A DNA stretch of 35,842 nt from Clostridia bacterium (GCA_009784985.1 WQXF01000018.1:1-35842), one strand, 5' to 3'. Numbered from the stretch's first letter, positions 16,491-24,189 are shown. Numbers and translations: made by a program. Notes: a model not told the origin generated them from the letters alone.

Positions 16491-17228
16491 ATGTGGACTG
16501 CCGTAATCATCGATGATGAGCCGTTGGTGCGTGAGTTGCTCACCAGCTACGTGGAGTGGGCCGAACTGGGTATCCAGGTGGTCGATACCTGTGAAGATGG
16601 GCTGAGTGCCCTGTCGCGCATCCGTGAGCTGCGCCCCGACATCGTGCTCACCGACATCAGCATGCCGGGCTTGGACGGCATCGAGCTCCTCGAAAAACTG
16701 CGCGAGGAGGAGCTGGCTTGCGAGGTAATCATCGTAAGCGTATCGTCGGACTTTGCCCACGCCCAGCGTGCGGTGCAACTGGGCGCCTTCGATTACTTGC
16801 TCAAACCCATTGGCGCGGATACCCTGCGCGCCTGCCTGGAAAACTGCGTGCGCAAGCTGGACAAGGCCCGGCACGACGCCCGCATGCGGGCTCTGCCGGT
16901 GGTGGAGCACTACAGCAGCTACACCCAGCGCGCTTTGCAGCACATTCACGCCCATTACCGCGAGCCCATCCAGTTGGGTTCGGTGGCCGAGGCCGTGGGC
17001 GTATCCCGCTCGCACCTGAGCAAGGTATTTAAAGAGGATACCGGCAGCGCGTTTAACGAGTATTTGATCGCCTACCGGATGAACGCGGCTCACGCGCTGA
17101 TTCGCGAGGGCACGTACAAGGTGTACGAGGTGGCGGCCATGGTAGGGTATACCGACGTGGTGCATTTTTCTAAGATGTTTAAAAAGATGTTTGGCATCGC
17201 GCCAAAGAAGAGCTCGATTTTGTCGTGA
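16491..17228 (+). CDS. Response regulator with AraC-type DNA-binding domain
   Basis: A 245-residue transcription factor. The frame opens at 16413, but ATG 16491 is preceded by GGAGGGG and gives a receiver-domain start. Receiver domain (1-120): acidic pair Asp8-Asp9, phospho-acceptor Asp55 in L-T-D-I-S-M-P-G, and Lys105 in L-L-K-P. AraC/XylS domain (about 143-240): two helix-turn-helix units, with A-E-A-V-G-V-S-R-S-H-L-S-K-V-F-K in the first and V-A-A-M-V-G-Y-T-D-V-V-H-F-S-K-M-F-K-K in the second. This is the YesN class, normally paired with a sensor kinase and controlling carbohydrate genes. No kinase is within the window. It starts 20 nt after hslU and may share its transcript. Confidence 0.92.
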   Translation: MWTAVIIDDEPLVRELLTSYVEWAELGIQVVDTCEDGLSALSRIRELRPDIVLTDISMPGLDGIELLEKLREEELACEVIIVSVSSDFAHAQRAVQLGAFDYLLKPIGADTLRACLENCVRKLDKARHDARMRALPVVEHYSSYTQRALQHIHAHYREPIQLGSVAEAVGVSRSHLSKVFKEDTGSAFNEYLIAYRMNAAHALIREGTYKVYEVAAMVGYTDVVHFSKMFKKMFGIAPKKSSILS

Positions 17229-17229
17229 G

Positions 17230-17418
17230 TTAGGATTTACGCAAGGTACGCATGCAGCGTGTGCACATCGTAACCCGCTTGCCGCCATAGGGCGTATCGA
17301 TGATGCCGCGCTGCAGGTTGGGCTTGATTTTTCTATTGGTCCTTCCGGCGACATACATCCGGTTGTGCGCCACCTTTTTGCCGAATGTGGAGGTCTTTCC
17401 GCAGATTTCGCAATGCAT
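17230..17418 (-). CDS. rpmB: 50S ribosomal protein L28, zinc-binding form
   Basis: A 62-residue ribosomal protein. It begins M-H-C-E-I-C-G-K, followed by the conserved H-N-R and R-K-I-K-P-N-L-Q segments. Two CxxC pairs (Cys3/Cys6 and Cys52/Cys55) make it the zinc-ribbon form. An AGAGGA ribosome site and a good promoter stand upstream. It converges with the response regulator with one base between the two stops. As in many Firmicutes, rpmB stands alone rather than next to rpmG. Confidence 0.96.
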   Translation of the reverse strand: MHCEICGKTSTFGKKVAHNRMYVAGRTNRKIKPNLQRGIIDTPYGGKRVTMCTRCMRTLRKS

Positions 17419-17450
17419 GGTATATCCTCTTTCAACAGTAATCCTGGCTT

Positions 17451-17479
17451 ATTGTAATATTCGGTGGACATGGGTACAA
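17451..17479 (-). promoter_or_regulatory. Sigma-A type promoter for rpmB
   Basis: Read on the minus strand: TTGTAC (17479-17474), 17 nt, TACAAT (17456-17451). It lies about 33 nt before the rpmB ATG. Spacing is ideal and both hexamers are close to consensus. Confidence 0.65.
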
Positions 17480-17510
17480 CCTCAAACATGCTTCTGTATC
17501 ATGTTTGCGC

Positions 17511-17539
17511 TTCATCGGCAACTTGTTCTCTGCTATAAT
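17511..17539 (+). promoter_or_regulatory. Probable promoter for the CD3324-like gene and its leader
   Basis: A perfect TATAAT at 17534-17539 has only a weak -35 (TTCATC) at 17-nt spacing. It diverges from the rpmB promoter in the 274-bp gap. It would give a leader of about 145 nt before the CD3324-like ATG. Confidence 0.45.
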
Positions 17540-17579
17540 AAAGGCGATCCCATCGTTTGATGCGGAGAGGAGGAATCAT

Positions 17580-17606
17580 ATGCTTAGGAGCGTCATGCGT
17601 GCATAG
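17580..17606 (+). other. Eight-codon leader ORF with a strong ribosome site
   Basis: ATG 17580 follows GGAGAGGAGG at good spacing and encodes M-L-R-S-V-M-R-A before TAG. Such a strong ribosome site on so short a frame suggests a leader peptide or the remnant of a gene that lost its frame. Neither can be proved from one sequence. Confidence 0.4.
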
Positions 17607-17654
17607 CAACGGCTATTGCATTTGTGTAAACATCAAAAAATGGAATAGCCATTG
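17607..17654 (+). promoter_or_regulatory. Leader hairpin upstream of the CD3324-like gene
   Basis: The 14-nt arms 17607-17620 and 17641-17654 pair at 12 positions, around GGCTATT/AATAGCC, with a 20-nt A-rich loop. It begins directly after the leader stop codon. There is no following T-run, so it is not a normal terminator. It could affect translation or RNA stability. Known riboswitch classes are not recognised. Confidence 0.4.
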
Positions 17655-17692
17655 CTCTACCCAAAAGCAACATTCTTTTAGGGGGGAGCATC

Positions 17693-17977
17693 ATGGGCTA
17701 TGTACGCGCGCAGGACGTGCTGCCTGCCGATGTGCTGGCGCGCATCCAGGAGTACGTGAGCGGCGAGTATCTTTACGTTCCCAAAAAAGACGGGGACAAA
17801 AAACCCTGGGGTGCAAATACCGGAGGAAAGCAGTGGATCCTGGCGCGAAACGCGCTGATATTTAACGATTATCAAAGCGGGCATTCCTTCGACGTATTGG
17901 CGGCGCGTTACTTTCTTTCCGAAAAAAGCATCCGCCGAATCTGCGCGCAGCAAAAGAAGCTCGCGCCGCTCTCTTGA
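17693..17977 (+). CDS. CD3324 family protein, Mor/HTH-like
   Basis: A 94-residue basic protein of the CD3324 type common in Clostridia. Its family pattern is Y-V-R-A-Q-D-V-L-P-A-D-V-L-A-R-I-Q-E-Y-V at the start, G-E-Y-L-Y-V-P-K-K near 24-32, and a C-terminal helix-turn-helix-like part (S-F-D-V-L-A-A-R-Y-F-L-S-E-K-S-I-R-R-I). The second half resembles the Mor/C transcription-activator fold, so DNA binding is likely, but targets are unknown. GGGGGGAG precedes the ATG. Its stop codon overlaps the -35 box of the next gene's promoter. Confidence 0.75.
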   Translation: MGYVRAQDVLPADVLARIQEYVSGEYLYVPKKDGDKKPWGANTGGKQWILARNALIFNDYQSGHSFDVLAARYFLSEKSIRRICAQQKKLAPLS

Positions 17978-18002
17978 CCGCGCGGCGAATTTCGGCTATA
18001 AT
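17974..18002 (+). promoter_or_regulatory. Sigma-A type promoter for the DUF4143 ATPase gene
   Basis: TTGACC (17974-17979), 17 nt, TATAAT (17997-18002): nearly perfect consensus. The -35 overlaps the stop codon of the CD3324-like gene. The start ATG is 38 nt after the -10. Confidence 0.75.
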
Positions 18003-18039
18003 ATAAACAATCTTAATTTTGGCCGAAAAGGTGAACGTC

Positions 18040-19266
18040 ATGTATATCAACCGCACCATGGAAGCAACATTTAAGCGGATCGCCGTTCAGTTTCCCGTTG
18101 TGCTGGTAACCGGGCCACGCCAGGTTGGCAAAACGACCATGCTGGAAAAGCTGGCCGCGGAAGAGAATATCGGTCGCGAATATGTATCGCTGGATGACTT
18201 AAACGAGCGCCAGATGGCCAAAAACGACCCAAAGATGTTCTTTCAGATTCACAAACCGCCGGTGTTTATCGATGAAGTGCAGTATGCGCCGGAGCTTTTT
18301 ACGTATATCAAAATCCATGTGGATCGACACCGCAATCCCGGTGATTTTTGGCTCACCGGCTCGCAAGTATTTAAGATGATGCGGGGCGTTCAGGAATCGC
18401 TGGCAGGGCGGGTTGGCCTGCTGCGCATGTCGTGTTTGTCCCAATCTGAAATAAACGGCGTGCCTGCGGAACCTTTTACGCTAAACATTGAAAAACTAAC
18501 AGAGAGAGCAAAAATAGTAAAAGCCGTAGATACGCCCGCGTTGTATGAAAGAGTATTCGAAGGCGGGATGCCCGCCCTTGTGAGCGGGCAATTCACAGAC
18601 AGGAGCGCGGTGTACAGCAGTTATATCGGCACCTATATCGAAAGAGATGTAAAAGAATTATCCTCCGGGATTGATTCGCTGAAATTCTTAAACTTCATAA
18701 CGGCTGTTGCCGCCCTTTCCGGCCAAATGGTCAATCACAAAACCATTGCGGAAAACGCGGACATTGACCAGATAAAAGTCAAGGAATGGCTAAATATTCT
18801 TGAAACATTGGGTATCATATTTTATTTGCATCCCTATTCAAACAATGTGCTCAAGCGTACGATTTCGAAACCCAAATTATACTTTTATGACACCGGGCTT
18901 GTGGCCTATCTCACAAAATGGAGCGACAGCCAAACGCTTATGAATGGCGCGATGAACGGAGCTATTTTAGAGAATTACTGTGTGTCAGAAGTCGCAAAGA
19001 GTTATTATCATTGCGGGCTTGAGCCCTATATTTATTACTATCGCGACAAGGACACAAAGGAGATTGACCTGCTAATGGAGGGTGACGGGAAGCTTTATCC
19101 TATGGAAATAAAAAGAACGGCAATGCCTGTGCCGCAAATGACCAGGGTTTTTAAAGTGATCGATAAATCGCCCCTTGGCCGGGGGGTGGGGGCTGTATTG
19201 TGTATGAGCGACCGGCTGTCCGCATTTGACAGCCAAAACCTTATCGTACCGATATGGATGGTGTGA
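18040..19266 (+). CDS. AAA ATPase with DUF4143 C-terminal domain
   Basis: A 408-residue protein of the large orphan AAA plus DUF4143 family. I chose ATG 18040 (M-Y-I-N-R) over TTG 18019 because AAAAGG is well placed and the promoter -10 lies so close. Walker A is GPRQVGKT at 25-32, Walker B P-P-V-F-I-D-E-V-Q at about 73-81, and sensor L-T-G-S-Q at 105-109. The C-terminal part has Y-F-Y-D-T-G-L-V-A-Y-L and ends with E-I-D-L-L and M-E-I-K-R, a degenerate restriction-nuclease-like E-x-K pattern. The cellular function of the family is not established; many genomes carry several copies, often gained by transfer. The gene is AT-richer toward its 3' half. Confidence 0.88.
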   Translation: MYINRTMEATFKRIAVQFPVVLVTGPRQVGKTTMLEKLAAEENIGREYVSLDDLNERQMAKNDPKMFFQIHKPPVFIDEVQYAPELFTYIKIHVDRHRNPGDFWLTGSQVFKMMRGVQESLAGRVGLLRMSCLSQSEINGVPAEPFTLNIEKLTERAKIVKAVDTPALYERVFEGGMPALVSGQFTDRSAVYSSYIGTYIERDVKELSSGIDSLKFLNFITAVAALSGQMVNHKTIAENADIDQIKVKEWLNILETLGIIFYLHPYSNNVLKRTISKPKLYFYDTGLVAYLTKWSDSQTLMNGAMNGAILENYCVSEVAKSYYHCGLEPYIYYYRDKDTKEIDLLMEGDGKLYPMEIKRTAMPVPQMTRVFKVIDKSPLGRGVGAVLCMSDRLSAFDSQNLIVPIWMV

Positions 19267-19296
19267 ACGGGCAGGCGGCACGTTTAAGTTTTTAAT

Positions 19297-19776
19297 TTAT
19301 TTCACTACCAGCCGTTTGCCGCTGATAAATGCAACGTCCAAACGCAGCACGGCTACCTTGCGCCCACTGTCTAGGAATTGGGCAACTTCTCCCACGCGCT
19401 CGGGCAGGTGTTTACGCACAAATGCCGTTAGCGCCTCGCCCTGTTGCTCGGGTGGCAGTTCGCATACCCGCCCGAAAACCATGGCGCTTGCATAGGTGCC
19501 CAGTGTGCCGGTTGGGATCGCGCCGGCGTTTTCCTCCGGCCCTTCGGTTACCGTAAAGCAGGCGCGGGGATCAACGCGCAGGGCCTCCAGCCGATGGCCC
19601 TCCACGGCTGCATGAAAAACCAGCGCGCCGTTTATAACAGCGTGGTTCATGGGCACGGCGTAGGGATACCCTTCCGTGCCGTTGATGGCTAGCACGCCGT
19701 ATGCGGTGTGCTCTAATAATGCCCAGGTTTCGGCTTCGGTGAGGGCTAGGTGGGGGCGGCGCATGGAACGGAACAT
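19297..19776 (-). CDS. Pyridoxamine 5'-phosphate oxidase family flavoprotein
   Basis: A 159-residue protein of the FMN-binding split-barrel type, close to the Nim/5-nitroimidazole-reductase-like branch. Features are an N-terminal M-R-R-P, then Y-G-V-L-A-I-N-G-T-E-G-Y-P-Y-A-V-P-M-N-H and the central stretch G-A-L-V-F-H-A-A-V-E-G-H-R-L. It probably binds FMN or heme-like cofactors; substrate unknown. The ATG is preceded by AAGGAGG, which overlaps the end of the dnaI-like gene 11 nt upstream. It is probably the last gene of the dnaD-dnaI transcript. Confidence 0.85.
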   Translation of the reverse strand: MFRSMRRPHLALTEAETWALLEHTAYGVLAINGTEGYPYAVPMNHAVINGALVFHAAVEGHRLEALRVDPRACFTVTEGPEENAGAIPTGTLGTYASAMVFGRVCELPPEQQGEALTAFVRKHLPERVGEVAQFLDSGRKVAVLRLDVAFISGKRLVVK

Positions 19777-19787
19777 ATAGGACCTCC

Positions 19788-20780
19788 TTAAGGCCTGGGT
19801 ATCAACCGCACATCGCGCCCCTCAAAGCGCAATATCCGCGTGGCGCTGGCGTCAAGCATTCTGGACGTGAGCCGCTCGGTATAGGCTTGCACCAGCTCCG
19901 GCAGCGTAAAGTTGGTGCTGATTACGGTATGCCGCCGCGCCGTCATCCGGTCGTTGAGCAGGCCAAGTAAGTACACGATGGTTACGTTTTCGATCATAGG
20001 TTCCGCACCCAAGTCGTCCAGCAGCAGCAAGTGGGCGTTGGTCCACTGCTCTACGGCCTCCGCGCCCTCGCCGCTATAATGGTAGCGGCGCAGGTGCTCA
20101 ATCAACTTGGGCGCGGTGAGGCGGGCTACGGAGTATCCCCGCGTCAACACCCGGTGGGCGATGCAGTTCATCAAAAAGGATTTGCCCAACCCGGAGGTTC
20201 CATAAAACAGCAGGTTGCGTTGCGTATTGTTTGGAAATTCATCGGCGTAGCTTTCGCAAATGCCGCGCAGGGTACGCATACGAGCGCGCTGGGTTACGGG
20301 TTTGCCCGGCAGCGGCTCATCGGGGAAGCGGGTTTCGTCGAAGGTATCAAAGTTTTCGGCTTGCAGCGCGGCCATGCCTTCGTCGCTGCACAGCAAACGT
20401 ACCAGCCGTTGCTGGAAGCACGTGCACCAGCGGCGCAACGGCTCACCCACCTCGCCCTTATCTTTGCACAAGGGGCAATCAAACACCGGCTCCAGATAGT
20501 CCGCGGGAAAACCATGCTTGGTGAGTGCGCGGCGTGCCTCGTTGTGGAGCGCGCCCAAACGTTCGGCCAGTTCCGTTGAGATGCGCCGGGCATCGGCCGG
20601 ATGATCGAAAGCATCGCGCATGTGATCCATCAACAGGGCTTCCCGTTGCCGCAGCGCATCCACGATGGCCGGTGCTTTTGCTTCGGCCTGGGCCAGCCGG
20701 TGCTGCTCCTCCCCGCGGTTGCGGGCCCGGGTTTGCTCATACTCGGCCAGCAACGCGCGTACCGCCTGCTCTCGTGTCAT
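19788..20780 (-). CDS. DnaI/DnaC-like helicase loader ATPase
   Basis: A 330-residue primosomal protein that would load the replicative helicase DnaB/DnaC onto DNA. The N-terminal helical, helicase-binding part (1-95) is followed by a zinc module with Cys102, Cys105, Cys119 and Cys121. The AAA+ core follows: Walker A G-T-S-G-L-G-K-S at 194-201, Walker B L-L-L-L-D-D-L at 251-257 and sensor S-T-N at 288-290. This order matches B. subtilis DnaI. Its ATG overlaps the TGA of the dnaD-like gene (ATGA), so the helicase loader and its DnaD-like partner are translated together. Confidence 0.92.
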   Translation of the reverse strand: MTREQAVRALLAEYEQTRARNRGEEQHRLAQAEAKAPAIVDALRQREALLMDHMRDAFDHPADARRISTELAERLGALHNEARRALTKHGFPADYLEPVFDCPLCKDKGEVGEPLRRWCTCFQQRLVRLLCSDEGMAALQAENFDTFDETRFPDEPLPGKPVTQRARMRTLRGICESYADEFPNNTQRNLLFYGTSGLGKSFLMNCIAHRVLTRGYSVARLTAPKLIEHLRRYHYSGEGAEAVEQWTNAHLLLLDDLGAEPMIENVTIVYLLGLLNDRMTARRHTVISTNFTLPELVQAYTERLTSRMLDASATRILRFEGRDVRLIPRP

Positions 20781-22288
20781 GTGGGCGTTTCCCCCTCTCC
20801 ATAGGGATCAAACACCAGCGCGTCCAACTCCTCGGGCGCGTACTGGCGCTGGGTATAACGATGCTGCGCTACCTCCCGCACCGGTCTTGCGGGCGCAGGA
20901 TTCTGAGCCTGTGCCGGAACCGTTTCTCTAGCAGCGATGTGCAACGCGCGCTCGGCCCGGGCAGCCTCGGCAGTGGCGATGCCCTTCTCTTTCCACTGGG
21001 AGAGCACCCGATGGATAAAAGGCATCTTGGCCGATGCGTTTACGGCATAACTTGCAGCCAGCAGCAGCACGTCCTGGGGCATGTTCCATTGATCGCGCCA
21101 CATGGCCAGCTGCGCCCGGTCGGCAGCGGAGGGCCTGCGGGATTCGCCGCAGGCTTCAAAAATTGTGGCTAGCTGAGCGTTGTCGCGGCGCAAAACACCT
21201 AAATAATCGTCCACCGCGGCGTGGGTGGTGAGCCCCTTCGAAAGCCAAGCCTCCAGCCGCAGCCGCACGCTTTCCATGCTGTTGCCGCCGTTGTGATGGG
21301 CCACCTGGGCGGCCAGCACCATCATGTCCGGGGTTATGCCCTTGCCCGTCCATTCGTTTACCAGCCGCAAATCCTCGGCGGTGGGTGCGATGCCGCGCCG
21401 CCCCAGCGCCAGGTAGATCTCTTTCACTGGCCCGGCCAGCTCACTTTCTTGCTTTAGGTTGCCGGCAATCTCTTCGGCCCGGTGCAGGCCCAGCTCATGC
21501 TGCCTTTTGAGAATGCCTCCCAAGTAGGCCATGGTGGGCGCACCCTTTGTAGTCTCTTTGCAGGCCTCCAGTATGGCGGGCAGCGTAAAACCCCAATCAG
21601 CGGTCCACTTGCGAAAAAGATCCTGCTCATCCATAGAAGGGGCCCGCCGCTGGCCCAGCCGCCGCAGCACTTGCTTTAAATCCTCTGCCATTTGGGCGGA
21701 ATGCCGCGTCATACGCTCGGCATCCTCGATGGTGCGCACCCCGTGTTCCGCCCATTCCCGGGCCAGGGCATCGGCCTTGTCAAAAGAAAAGCGTATCTTG
21801 TATTGGCCGATGCAATGCTGGATCAGCATGATGACAACGGTCTCGGACAGGTTCAGCACCTCGATCCACTCGTACATGCGGCGGTAGTCCTGCTCGTACA
21901 GCTTGCGCTTTTTGTTGAATAAATTGTGCACGGTTTCGTTAAAGTCTTTATAGCGGTATACCGAATCGCCTTCGCTGCCCGGCATCAGCAGCTTGTGTTT
22001 TAGGTTTTTGTATACAAACCGGGGGGGCGAATCGGCCACCCGCCGCACCAAACCCATGCGCTCCCAATACTGAAAGGCTTGGAAAACCTCGTCTTCGGCC
22101 ATGTCCATATCCCGGGCCATGCGGGCCAAACCCATTGCCTCGGCCGGGTGATAACACTGCATCAGCCCATACAGATACACCTTTACGTAATTGCCCGGCG
22201 CACGCAACATAAACTCCTGCAAAAACATGTTTTCCACAGGGGTGATGTCAAACAGCGCGTAATTTTCGCCAAAGGAACAAAAGGACAT
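20777..22288 (-). CDS. DnaD/DnaB-like replication initiation protein with three DnaD C-terminal repeats
   Basis: A 503-residue primosome protein. The frame opens at 22513, but ATG at 22288 follows GGAGG and starts M-S-F-C-S-F-G-E-N-Y, giving the expected winged-helix N-terminus. In the C-terminal two thirds I see three DnaD-like helical repeats. Their final helices read M-A-Y-L-G-G-I-L-K-R-Q, S-V-R-L-R-L-E-A-W and F-I-H-R-V-L-S-Q-W, near residues 265, 350 and 445. DnaD normally has one such repeat and B. subtilis DnaB two, so three is unusual. It is co-translated with the dnaI-like gene. It should bind DNA and recruit the loader at origins or stalled forks. Confidence 0.88.
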   Translation of the reverse strand: MSFCSFGENYALFDITPVENMFLQEFMLRAPGNYVKVYLYGLMQCYHPAEAMGLARMARDMDMAEDEVFQAFQYWERMGLVRRVADSPPRFVYKNLKHKLLMPGSEGDSVYRYKDFNETVHNLFNKKRKLYEQDYRRMYEWIEVLNLSETVVIMLIQHCIGQYKIRFSFDKADALAREWAEHGVRTIEDAERMTRHSAQMAEDLKQVLRRLGQRRAPSMDEQDLFRKWTADWGFTLPAILEACKETTKGAPTMAYLGGILKRQHELGLHRAEEIAGNLKQESELAGPVKEIYLALGRRGIAPTAEDLRLVNEWTGKGITPDMMVLAAQVAHHNGGNSMESVRLRLEAWLSKGLTTHAAVDDYLGVLRRDNAQLATIFEACGESRRPSAADRAQLAMWRDQWNMPQDVLLLAASYAVNASAKMPFIHRVLSQWKEKGIATAEAARAERALHIAARETVPAQAQNPAPARPVREVAQHRYTQRQYAPEELDALVFDPYGEGETPT

Positions 22289-22310
22289 TGTGAACGCCTC
22301 CGTGTGAATT

Positions 22311-22339
22311 ATCATAGCACGGGGATGGCGAACGGGCAA
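22311..22339 (-). promoter_or_regulatory. Sigma-A type promoter for the dnaD-dnaI operon
   Basis: On the minus strand: TTGCCC (22339-22334), 17 nt, TATGAT (22316-22311), just ahead of the GGAGG ribosome site and the ATG at 22288. This leaves a very short leader and supports that start over the upstream in-frame codons. Confidence 0.6.
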
Positions 22340-22416
22340 GGGAAACATAGCCTGTCCAGGGTAAAAGCATTTGAGCATAAATTCTTCCAACGATCTTAAT
22401 AGTAAACAAAATGCCT

Positions 22417-22513
22417 TGCAGAATCCCTCCACCGCTGCGGCGGTCCCCCTCCCTTTAACAAGGGAGGTAGGGATTAAGGACGAAAACTTCAATAAAATCC
22501 CTTGCCCTTGCAA
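22417..22513. repeat. Half copy of the MITE-like element
   Basis: From TGCAGAATCCCTCC onward it matches the left arm of the element at 14354, including both nested hairpins, and then the central segment up to about 22513. The right arm and right terminal repeat are missing. It lies in the 303-bp gap between the divergent dnaD and exported-protein genes; the rest of the gap holds their promoters. Confidence 0.7.
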
Positions 22514-22527
22514 CGATGTGTGCGGTA

Positions 22528-22557
22528 TTGCGAAAAATGGCGGTTTTGTGATATACT
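22528..22557 (+). promoter_or_regulatory. Promoter for the exported duplicated-domain protein
   Basis: TTGCGA, 18 nt, TATACT, 34 nt before the ATG at 22592, with AAAGGGGAG as ribosome site. The repeat fragment ends about 15 nt before the -35 box. Confidence 0.55.
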
Positions 22558-22591
22558 TCCGTTAATAGAAATAGAAAAGGGGAGAACACCC

Positions 22592-23668
22592 ATGAAAAAA
22601 GCACTGGTTTTCTTGATGGCGGTTTGTTTGCTCTGTGCTTTGTCCGTATCGGCCCTTGCCGATAATTGGGACTTTTTGCACGCCATGATTCGTATTTCTT
22701 CAGCAGACGAGCTGGAGGCCCTGGCCGCTGAACATGGCATAAGCATGGAAGGCTGGGGCAGTGTTGGGGATTATGGTATTCACGATTTCACCCTGGAAGG
22801 GATTCCGGTCTACGATGGGAATGCCTATCGGTTCGCTTCGGAACCTACTTACGTGGGTATGTTCTCCTTTCAAGCGCCAGAGGGCAGTGAATTTCTTATC
22901 CTTTCCGCTGCCCTCATAGCCCGGTACGGCCAGCCTCATGATGGCGACGAAACCACATTGGAATGGGAATTTGAAGACGCGCGTATTTATTGCGCGTGGA
23001 GTGACGCAACACCCCCCATAATTAGGCTGGATTACTATGGATCAGGCTATATGGGCAATCCCAAATTCCCCTTCCAACCCACAGGCGCAACAGCGTCTTC
23101 TAATGAAGTAACGATAAGCGAAGAAGTGACAACCACGTCGGCTCCGGTCCCCCCTGTGGAGTTCTCCGGCGAGGCCTTTTCGTTCCGCAACGGCATCACC
23201 GCGGGCATGACCGAGGCCGAAGTGATCGCAGCCGAGGGGAGAAACCCGGATGCGCAAGAGACCGGCTTGCTTATCTACAGCAACGAGTCCGCCGCCGGGT
23301 TTTCCGCCGAATTGATCTATGAGTTTGAAGGTGGCAAACTGGCCGCCGCGATTTATAAGTTTGATACCAAGCACTCCCTGGACAACGCCAACATTGCCGA
23401 ATACGAGCAAGTGAACGCCGGCCTCATCGCAAAATACGGCCCCGCGTCCACGGAGGAAGACCTTTGGAAAAGCGGGGTGTTTAAAGACAATCCCGCCGCC
23501 CAGGCCATGGCCATCACCATTGGCCACTCGACTTTCTTCTCATCGTGGGTTGTGCAGGATGTTGGTATCGCCCATGCCCTTGTTGGTGTGGACAATCAAA
23601 TCAACCACACGCTGGCGTATACGTTTACCGTGCAGCAAGACACCGGCCCCGATACAAGCGGGCTATGA
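22592..23668 (+). CDS. Exported protein with duplicated BamE/SmpA-like domains
   Basis: A 358-residue secreted protein. The start ATG 22592 follows AAAGGGGAG and gives a signal peptide M-K-K-A-L-V-F-L-M-A-V with likely cleavage after A-L-A (about residue 24). Two similar halves are visible. Each has a helix ending A-x-L-I-A-(R/K)-Y-G (about 108-115 and 275-283), followed by a beta-rich part. The second half begins with F-R-N-G-I-T-A-G-M-T-E-A-E-V, the pattern of small BamE/SmpA-like lipoprotein domains found in Clostridia. A Thr/Ser/Pro-rich linker joins the halves. There is no lipobox or cell-wall anchor. The function is unknown; such proteins are usually envelope-associated. Confidence 0.65.
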   Translation: MKKALVFLMAVCLLCALSVSALADNWDFLHAMIRISSADELEALAAEHGISMEGWGSVGDYGIHDFTLEGIPVYDGNAYRFASEPTYVGMFSFQAPEGSEFLILSAALIARYGQPHDGDETTLEWEFEDARIYCAWSDATPPIIRLDYYGSGYMGNPKFPFQPTGATASSNEVTISEEVTTTSAPVPPVEFSGEAFSFRNGITAGMTEAEVIAAEGRNPDAQETGLLIYSNESAAGFSAELIYEFEGGKLAAAIYKFDTKHSLDNANIAEYEQVNAGLIAKYGPASTEEDLWKSGVFKDNPAAQAMAITIGHSTFFSSWVVQDVGIAHALVGVDNQINHTLAYTFTVQQDTGPDTSGL

Positions 23669-23701
23669 TAGCCCCTGTCGAACACCGAGGGTTTTTTGGG
23701 C

Positions 23702-23730
23702 TTGCTTTTGCTAGGAATGTGCAGTATAAT
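23702..23730 (+). promoter_or_regulatory. Sigma-A type promoter for the DUF1292 gene
   Basis: TTGCTT, 17 nt, TATAAT. It begins 34 nt after the previous stop and leaves a leader of about 60 nt before the start codon. Confidence 0.65.
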
Positions 23731-23797
23731 AAAACTGACCGACAGAGAGGATCGAAAGAGACAGAGATCCGGTTCGGCGAAAGGGGGGGTGATGCCA

Positions 23798-24133
23798 ATG
23801 GACCAGGACGAGCGCGATATCGTCGAATTCTCCGACGAGGATGGCAACACGCTGCTTCTGGAAGTCATGGATTACTTCTTCTACAACGGTGAAGAATTCG
23901 CAGTGCTCTGCGACGCCGACGAGGAAGCATGCGATCATTGCCATGACAAGGATTGTGCCTGCGAGGATGAGCAAAGCCTCTATATTATGAAGGTTGTAAC
24001 CGTTACAGGCGAGGACGGCGAGGAGATGGAAGAGTTTATTTCTCCCGACGAGTCCATGTTGGAACAGCTCATAGAGGTTGTGCAGGCTCGCTTCTCCGAC
24101 GAGGATGATATCGTGGGCAACGAGGAAGACTAG
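23798..24133 (+). CDS. DUF1292 family protein with a cysteine/histidine cluster
   Basis: A 111-residue very acidic protein of the DUF1292 (YrzB-like) family, found throughout Firmicutes; function unknown. The family part starts D-I-V-E-F-S-D-E-D-G-N-T-L-L-L-E-V. ATG 23798 is preferred over ATG 23792 because the G-rich ribosome site at 23783-23789 is otherwise too near. Residues 38-55 contain Cys38, Cys45, Cys48, Cys53 and Cys55 with His47 and His49, an arrangement that could bind a metal. The ordinary family members I know lack this cluster. A strong terminator follows, so it is a single-gene transcript. Confidence 0.8.
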   Translation: MDQDERDIVEFSDEDGNTLLLEVMDYFFYNGEEFAVLCDADEEACDHCHDKDCACEDEQSLYIMKVVTVTGEDGEEMEEFISPDESMLEQLIEVVQARFSDEDDIVGNEED

Positions 24134-24163
24134 CTCGTACTCACAACTACATAGGACCTTGCT

Positions 24164-24189
24164 GGCCGGGAGTTTGCTCCCGGCCTTTC
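24164..24189 (+). terminator. Rho-independent terminator after the DUF1292 gene
   Basis: GGCCGGGAG and CTCCCGGCC form a perfect 9-bp stem with a TTTG loop followed by TTTCGG. The tail is short in T, but the stem is strong and placed 30 nt after the stop codon. Confidence 0.75.
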
